Source of the DNA: an uncultured Burkholderiales bacterium
Lineage (GTDB): Bacteria > Pseudomonadota > Gammaproteobacteria > Burkholderiales > Burkholderiaceae_C
Reading direction: 5' to 3'
Assembly (NCBI GenBank): GCA_937927685.1
Contig: CALBSC010000078.1
Span: forward strand, 1 to 64,000
DNA length: 64,000 nucleotides
The notes under the pieces were generated by a model that ran no database searches, had not been told where the DNA came from, and was given only the letters and a program-made list of their open reading frames with translations. Made by a program: the position numbers and the translations under genes. Shown in pieces: positions 59,369 through 64,000 of this stretch (its first letter is position 1; every line of letters starts with the position of its first letter).

Positions 59369-60355
59369 TTACTGCGGTTGCAGGTTGATGGCTTTGGCAA
59401 TGGCGCGGTAGCGGGCCGTGTTGTCGTTGTAGATCCTGGCCATGCTGGCCAGCGGCTGGGGTCGCGGGACCACCATGGCCTGCGCCTCCAGGGCGCTGCG
59501 GATGGCGGCATCGCTGGCCACTTCGCTCAAGGCTTTGTGCAGGGTTTGCACCACGGCTTCCGGGGTGTCCTTGTGGACAAAAAATCCGGCCCAGGTGTCG
59601 AACACAAAACCTTTGAGGGCGGGGTTGTCGTTCAGGGGCTGAGCGTTTTTGAAGGCGTCCTGGCGTTCGCTGGAGAGCGCGGCGGGGGCCTTGAGTTTGC
59701 CCTCCTCGACCATCTGGATCATGCTCTTGTTGTAGACCGACAGGAAGATGTCCACCTGGCCCGACATCATGTCTTGCAAGGCAGGAGCGCCACCTTTGTA
59801 AGGCACGTGCGTCATCTCGATGCCGGTGATCTTGCTCAGGTGCTCACCCAGCAGGTGGTACATGGAGCCCGGACCGACGCTGGCGTAGGTCACCGGCTTC
59901 TTGTCCGCTGCGGCCTGCTTGGCGACGGCCAGGAATTGCGCCGGGTTGTCTGCGGGGAAGTCCTTGCGGGCGAACATCACCAGCGGGTTGATGGTGATCA
60001 TTTGCACCAGACGGAAGTCCTCGGGCTTGTACTTGATGGCGGCATTGGCCATCGGCGCGAGGATGAGTTCGTTGGGCGAGCCCTGGAAAATCAGGTAGCC
60101 GTCGGCCGGACTGTTGAGCACCTTTTGTGCCGCAATGCCACCGCTGGCGCCGCCCAGGTTTTCGACGATGACGGGTTGTCCCAGGTGTTTGGCCAGCGTG
60201 TTGTTGAGCGTTCGCGCGATGACATCAGAGACGCCGCCAGCGGGGTAGGGCACCATCAGGGTGACGGGTTTGGCGGGAAATGGCTGGGCCCAGACGGTGG
60301 TGCCCAGACACAGTGCGGCCAAAGTGGCGGCCAGCCAGCGAAATGAGGACAGCAT
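59369..60355 (-). CDS. Bug/TctC-type periplasmic binding protein
   Basis: 328 residues with a signal peptide cleaved after VWA (QPFPAKPVTLMVPYPAGGVSDVIARTLNNTL). VIVENLGGASGGIAAQKVLNSPADGYLIFQGSP and MTHVPYKGGAPALQDMMSGQVDIFLSV are family signatures. It is an orphan receptor without tctAB here. The ATG at 60355 is preferred to an upstream in-frame start at 60403, which lacks a signal sequence. The operon partner is the M20 amidohydrolase; the ligand is perhaps an N-acyl amino acid. Confidence 0.9.
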   Translation of the reverse strand: MLSSFRWLAATLAALCLGTTVWAQPFPAKPVTLMVPYPAGGVSDVIARTLNNTLAKHLGQPVIVENLGGASGGIAAQKVLNSPADGYLIFQGSPNELILAPMANAAIKYKPEDFRLVQMITINPLVMFARKDFPADNPAQFLAVAKQAAADKKPVTYASVGPGSMYHLLGEHLSKITGIEMTHVPYKGGAPALQDMMSGQVDIFLSVYNKSMIQMVEEGKLKAPAALSSERQDAFKNAQPLNDNPALKGFVFDTWAGFFVHKDTPEAVVQTLHKALSEVASDAAIRSALEAQAMVVPRPQPLASMARIYNDNTARYRAIAKAINLQPQ

Positions 60356-60420
60356 GGAATGTCTCCGTTTTGAGGTGTGATGGCGCAATACTAGGGGGCT
60401 CAAATCATGTCGTCCAATGC

Positions 60421-60436
60421 ATTATGGATTCATAAT
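60421..60436. promoter_or_regulatory. LysR-type operator palindrome
   Basis: ATTATG-GATT-CATAAT, a perfect 6-bp inverted repeat containing T-N11-A spacing, midway between the divergent Bug-amidohydrolase operon and the lysR gene. It is the expected place for autoregulation and control of the operon. Confidence 0.6.
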
Positions 60437-60472
60437 AGATGATCTTGAATGCATGGATTGATGGAGCCGCCC

Positions 60473-61360
60473 ATGACCCTTGTCCAGCTGAAACACTTCG
60501 TCACCCTGGCGCGACTGGGATCGTTTGCCAAAGCCTCCGTGGCGCTGTTCATGACGCAGCCCGCACTCAGCCGAAGCATCAAGGCGCTGGAGGACACGCT
60601 GGGGCAACTCCTCTTTGACCGCCTGGGGCGGCGCATCGAACTCACCCCATTCGGGCAACGCACCCTGGAGCGAGCGCTGGCCTTGCTGGAGGATGCCGAA
60701 CACCTGGCCCGCGGCGACCGGAGCATGGACGCCCAGGACGCGGGGCGTTTGCGCATCGGGCTCAGCTCCGGACCGGGGGCGCTGCTGACGGTACCCCTCA
60801 TGACGCACTTCGCGCAGCAGTTCCCGCAATTCCACCTGGACCTCTTGCGCGCCAATACCGAGGTGCTGACACAGATGCTGCGGGATCGGCACGCGGATGC
60901 GGTGGTGGTCGATTTGCGCTCCTTGCGCCCCGCGCCCGATCTGTCGGTGACAGACGTGCATGAACTGGAAGGTGCCTTTCTGTGCCGGCCCGGACATCCG
61001 TTGCTGAAGGTCCGTCGTCTGACGGCCGAACGGTTGTGGACGTACCCGCTCGCCTCCACCCCCCTGAGCGACGAGTTGGCGCGCCTGCTGGTGGAGCGCT
61101 ACGGCGCACGGGCGCACCCCTTGCGGATGGTCAAACTCACCACGGATGAAGTGTCACACCTGGTAGAAGTGGCATTGCGCAGTGACACCGTGCTGCTGGC
61201 CGTTCGTGCCGCGTGCCCGGCCCTCAAACCCTTGAAGGTTCACCCCGCCCTGCAGGCGCGTGCCCGGTTTGGATTGGTGACCCTGGCGCACCGAACCGAG
61301 GCCGCCCATCTGGTCGAAGTCCGGTCGGTGCTGTCGCGCGTGCTGACCCGTGCCGCCTGA
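60473..61360 (+). CDS. LysR-family transcriptional regulator
   Basis: 295 residues. The N-terminal winged helix is standard: MTLVQLKHFVTLARLGSFAKASVALFMTQPALSRSIKALEDTLGQLLFDRLGRRIELTPFG. The ligand domain follows (about 90-290, GRLRIGLSSGPGALLTVPLMTHFAQQFPQFHLDLL). GGAG precedes the ATG at 60473; upstream ATGs at 60449 and 60461 are in frame but unlikely. It is divergent from the Bug/M20 operon, its probable target, with the inducer likely the imported or hydrolysed compound. Confidence 0.92.
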   Translation: MTLVQLKHFVTLARLGSFAKASVALFMTQPALSRSIKALEDTLGQLLFDRLGRRIELTPFGQRTLERALALLEDAEHLARGDRSMDAQDAGRLRIGLSSGPGALLTVPLMTHFAQQFPQFHLDLLRANTEVLTQMLRDRHADAVVVDLRSLRPAPDLSVTDVHELEGAFLCRPGHPLLKVRRLTAERLWTYPLASTPLSDELARLLVERYGARAHPLRMVKLTTDEVSHLVEVALRSDTVLLAVRAACPALKPLKVHPALQARARFGLVTLAHRTEAAHLVEVRSVLSRVLTRAA

Positions 61361-61464
61361 ACCAGACGCGCCGCCGCACCCCGGGCCGCCTCACCCCGGG
61401 CCGCTGCGCCAGGCCCGGCGTCTTCGACTAGACTTCGGTGTTTCATCCTTTTCAACCATCCACC

Positions 61465-62055
61465 ATGTCCAATCCTCGTCAACCCGCTCATCCCATCCAC
61501 CCGATGTTCATCAACCGCTGGTCGCCCCGCTCGCTGACCAACGAGGCCATGCCGCACGATGTGCTGATGACGGTGCTGGAAGCCGGTCGCTGGTCGCCCT
61601 CCGCTTACAACGCCCAACCCTGGCGCTTCATTTATGCGCTGCGCGGCGGTCAAGGCTGGGATGGCATTTTCGGCGCCATCAACGAAGGCAACCAGAGCTG
61701 GGTGCACCGCGCCGGCGCGCTGGTGGTGATTGCTTCTGCCAAACAAGCCCTGTTCCCTGGCAAGACCGAGCCGGCACCCAATGCCTGGCATTCGTTTGAC
61801 ACCGGTTCGGCCTGGATGAGCATGGCCTTGCAAGCCGTGGAGTGCGGCTGGGTTGCGCACGCCTTGGCCGGTTTTGATCCGGTCAAGTTGCGCGCGGCCA
61901 TCCACTTGCCGGAAGACTTCGCCATTGACGCCATCATGGTGCTGGGCAAGCAGGGCGACAAGGCTCAGTTGCCCGAGGCCTTGCAGGCACGAGAGGCGCC
62001 CAACGCCCGCAAGCCTTTGGCAGAGATCAGCTCGGAAGGCGTGTTCAAGGCCTGA
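61465..62055 (+). CDS. Nitroreductase family protein
   Basis: 196 residues, FMN-dependent. INRWSPRSLTNEAMPHDVLMTVLEAGRWSPSAYNAQPWRFIYALRG is the typical opening, and GSAWMSMALQAVECGWVAHALAGFD and IMVLGKQGD are the later flavin-contact segments. It probably reduces nitro or quinone-like substrates with NAD(P)H; the physiological substrate is unknown. It is a single gene between lysR and the convergent TRAP genes. Confidence 0.9.
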   Translation: MSNPRQPAHPIHPMFINRWSPRSLTNEAMPHDVLMTVLEAGRWSPSAYNAQPWRFIYALRGGQGWDGIFGAINEGNQSWVHRAGALVVIASAKQALFPGKTEPAPNAWHSFDTGSAWMSMALQAVECGWVAHALAGFDPVKLRAAIHLPEDFAIDAIMVLGKQGDKAQLPEALQAREAPNARKPLAEISSEGVFKA

Positions 62056-62099
62056 ACTCACTGCAGACTGCTGGGGCCCCTGCTGCCCCTGTCGTCCCG

Positions 62100-62151
62100 C
62101 AAGGCCTGACAACGGCCTTGTTGGGTCCTGCCTGGAGACGGAGTCAGGACC
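62100..62151. terminator. Two consecutive hairpins between convergent genes
   Basis: CAAGGCC-TGACAAC-GGCCTTG (62100-62120) is followed by TTGG, and GGTCCTG-N14-CAGGACC (62124-62151) follows directly. They lie between the nitroreductase stop and the TRAP permease stop and probably end both transcripts. Confidence 0.5.
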
Positions 62152-62162
62152 GCTGGCGAGCG

Positions 62163-63479
62163 TCAACTGACATACTTCACCAGCGTGAGTGAAATCGAGG
62201 GAAACAGCAGCAACACGATGGTTCGGATCGTGTCACTGATGAGAAAGGGCATCACGCCCCGGTAACTTTCAGCGATGGGGACATCCTTGGCCATGCTGTT
62301 GACGACGTAGACGTTCAGGCCGACGGGCGGCGCCAATAATCCAAAGCCCACCGTCATGAGAACCATGATGCCAAACCAGATGGCCACGGATTCTTTGGGC
62401 ATACCGAAATCCAGGCCCATGATGAGCGGGAAAAAGATGGGGATGGTGAGCAGAATCATGGACAACTCGTCCATGACGGCACCCAGCACAACATAAAACA
62501 GCAGGATCGCTGTCACGACCATCAAGGGCGGCAGTCCCCAGCCGCCCACCACTTCTGCCAGCTGGGCAGGCGTCTGGGTCAACGCCAGCGAGGCATTCAT
62601 GACATCGGCGCCAATGAAGATCATGAAGATCATGGCCGAACTGGTGGCGGTGTCATAAAAACAGTGCTTGAACTTGGCCCAGTTGATTTCCCGCTTGAGC
62701 AACGCCGCCACGAATGTGGAGGCCGCACCGACGGCGGCCCCTTCTGTGGGCGTGAACAACCCCCCGTAGATACCGCCAAATACGATGGCAAATACGATGG
62801 CAATCGGCAGAATGCCCATCAGTGCCGCTCGGTTCATGGGTTCCGGCTTCTCGGCATCCGGCGCTTGGCCGGGAACCAGGCGCACGTAGATGCCGATGGC
62901 AACCATGTAGCCCAGCATGGCAATGATGCCGGGCACCATGGCCGCCGCAAACAGTTTGGCAATGTTTTGTTCAGCCAGAATGGCATAGATCACCAAAGGC
63001 ACCGAGGGCGGAATCAGAATGCCCAGAGTTCCCCCCGCAGCCAGGGTGCCGGTGGACAGCCGTGCGGAATACCCATGACGCTTCATCTCTGGCAACGCCA
63101 CCCCGGTGATCGTGGCTGCAGTCGCCACTGACGAACCGCAAATGGATCCAAAGGCTGCGCTGGCCAGCACGGCGGCCATGGCCAATCCACCCTTGAAACG
63201 GCCCATGATGCCGGCGGCAAACTGAAACAATGCCTTGCTGATCCCCCCTTGTGTGGCGAAATTGCCCATCAGGATGAACAGCGGAATGACCGAGAGGTCG
63301 TAACTGGCGAAGCGCGCGTAGGGGAGCGTGTTGAGAAAACTGGCGAAGGGGTGCCATCCGCTTTGCATGATGTAGCCAAAGGTGCCCGCACCAAACATGG
63401 CGATGGCGATGGGTACTCGGACAGCCATCAGCACCAGCATGATGGCAAAGATGGTCAGGGTGATGGTCAGGGCGCTCAT
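62163..63479 (-). CDS. dctM: TRAP transporter large permease
   Basis: 438 residues with about 12 membrane segments. The DctM pattern is clear: MLVLMAVRVPIAIAMFGAGTFGYIM, SYDLSVIPLFILMGNFATQGGISKALF, AAFGSICGSSVATAATITGVALPEMKRHGYSARLSTGTLAAGGTLGILIPPSVPLVIYAILAEQNIAKLFAAAMVPG. It carries out Na+-driven uptake of a carboxylate-type solute. The ATG overlaps the dctQ stop (ATGA). Confidence 0.94.
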   Translation of the reverse strand: MSALTITLTIFAIMLVLMAVRVPIAIAMFGAGTFGYIMQSGWHPFASFLNTLPYARFASYDLSVIPLFILMGNFATQGGISKALFQFAAGIMGRFKGGLAMAAVLASAAFGSICGSSVATAATITGVALPEMKRHGYSARLSTGTLAAGGTLGILIPPSVPLVIYAILAEQNIAKLFAAAMVPGIIAMLGYMVAIGIYVRLVPGQAPDAEKPEPMNRAALMGILPIAIVFAIVFGGIYGGLFTPTEGAAVGAASTFVAALLKREINWAKFKHCFYDTATSSAMIFMIFIGADVMNASLALTQTPAQLAEVVGGWGLPPLMVVTAILLFYVVLGAVMDELSMILLTIPIFFPLIMGLDFGMPKESVAIWFGIMVLMTVGFGLLAPPVGLNVYVVNSMAKDVPIAESYRGVMPFLISDTIRTIVLLLFPSISLTLVKYVS

Positions 63480-63952
63480 GCGGCGGCTCCCTGCGGGTGG
63501 CTGGACACGGCTTGGACCAGTGCGATCCCACTGCACAGCACAAAAGGCGGCACCATGACCGCGTACACGATCCACTCGGGAAATCCGATCATCATGGTGC
63601 CGGAGAAGCTGGTGTAGGCGTTCAGTCCGCCCAAGACGGTTCGCCAGGCCATCAGCGCAAAGCAGGCACTGACGGCCAAGGCGCCCATTCGGTCGAGAGT
63701 GGCGTTGGTGGTTTCACTCGCTTTGGCGGTGAAAAAATCCACAATGATGTGCCCCCGTTTGAGTTGGCACAGCGGCATGAACAGGGCAATGGCCGCACCG
63801 GCGGCAACACCCGTCAACTCGAAATCACCGACGATTGTCCAGCCGGTGGTGTTGCGACCGATCAAACTGATGCAGGTGAGCAAGGTGATGACGGTCATCA
63901 ACATGCCAGCCAGGATGGCGCAGAGATTGGCCAGAGGAGTGAAGATTTTCAT
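63476..63952 (-). CDS. dctQ: TRAP transporter small permease
   Basis: 158 residues from MKIFTPLANLCAILAGMLMTVITLLTCISLIGRNTTGW. Four membrane segments and the ELTGVAAGAAIALFMPLCQLKRGHIIVDFFT segment are standard for DctQ. An in-frame GTG at the last bases of the window (64000) would extend it, but the family start fits 63952. The periplasmic binding-protein gene (dctP) is expected just beyond the right edge. Confidence 0.9.
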   Translation of the reverse strand: MKIFTPLANLCAILAGMLMTVITLLTCISLIGRNTTGWTIVGDFELTGVAAGAAIALFMPLCQLKRGHIIVDFFTAKASETTNATLDRMGALAVSACFALMAWRTVLGGLNAYTSFSGTMMIGFPEWIVYAVMVPPFVLCSGIALVQAVSSHPQGAAA

Positions 63953-64000
63953 GAGGGTGCCGTCAACAAGGCTGTCGTGGTTGCAGCATGAGCTTTTCAC

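Noticed and set aside
58829..60346. 505-codon plus-strand frame across the M20 and Bug genes
   Set aside because: It spans two real minus-strand genes and their junction; repetitive Gly/Val/His composition, no domain recognised.
61377..61404. Tandem 13-mer CACCCCGGGCCGC after lysR
   Set aside because: Two short GC-rich copies only; probably low-complexity intergenic sequence or part of a weak terminator.
1..64000. CRISPR arrays, tRNA/rRNA genes, insertion sequences, prophage genes and known riboswitches
   Set aside because: I looked for repeat-spacer patterns, transposase or integrase motifs, tRNA-like cloverleafs and leader structures and found none that could be supported by eye; tRNAscan-SE, Infernal/Rfam and ISfinder searches would settle it.

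Overview
The window looks like chromosome of a high-GC betaproteobacterium, most likely Burkholderiales/Comamonadaceae. Support for this: orphan Bug/TctC-type binding proteins, a urtABCDE-urease locus, a BPH/Anbu proteasome-like peptidase with ATP-grasp and alpha-E partners, a DUF3422 protein, and tight operons with ATGA overlaps. I see no tRNA, rRNA, insertion sequence, phage gene or CRISPR array. Every gap between genes is shorter than 300 bases.

Bases 1-25,200 form an island of tetrapyrrole, isoprenoid, light and singlet-oxygen genes. hemE (partial) diverges from a dxs-hemA operon. Their intergenic region carries two neighbouring palindromes of the PpsR/CrtJ type (TGT-N12-ACA), one on the -35 box. 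Then follow DUF3422, a GPH-type transporter, phhB and an ABC exporter, and a minus-strand run of cfa, chalcone-isomerase-like, DUF3833 lipoprotein, SDR, DUF2256, folE and a BLUF blue-light sensor. An AerR/PpaA-like cobalamin-domain protein, a DUF2236 oxygenase and a SOUL heme protein come next. The second half of the lipid cluster (SnoaL-like, DUF1365, flavin amine oxidase) keeps a deletion scar where a second cfa used to be. A LitR/CarH-like B12 photoreceptor-repressor heads its own operon. The cfa, flavin-oxidase and LitR genes share one operator-like motif, TTGTC-N3-GACAA. Together these suggest a phototroph or a strongly light-responsive bacterium; that is inference, because no pigment or reaction-centre gene lies in the window.

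Bases 24,300-28,800 hold an intradiol dioxygenase, a chromate-type transporter and a TonB-dependent receptor. Bases 28,800-41,300 are a complete urea locus: ureABCEFG, ureD and urtABCDE, with the urt operon sitting inverted between ureD and ureA. A compositionally different porin follows. ureA, urtA and the porin each have a sigma-54-type -24/-12 element, and NtrC-like sites lie nearby, so urea entry, transport and hydrolysis look like one nitrogen-controlled unit.

Bases 41,350-52,000 carry two divergent operons. One encodes ATP-grasp, alpha-E, Anbu peptidase and a small Cys-rich protein. The other encodes a 1146-residue transglutaminase/DUF2126 protein, an ATP-grasp/alpha-E fusion and a second transglutaminase. 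This is a probable peptide-ligase plus protease system of unknown product, and with the light island it is the most promising part of the window.

Bases 52,000-64,000 hold a 2OG-Fe(II) oxygenase, a BMP-type nucleoside-like ABC transporter (a sigma-54-like element and a G11 tract in its control region), a Bug protein with an M20 amidohydrolase opposite a LysR regulator, a nitroreductase, and a TRAP transporter that reaches the right edge.
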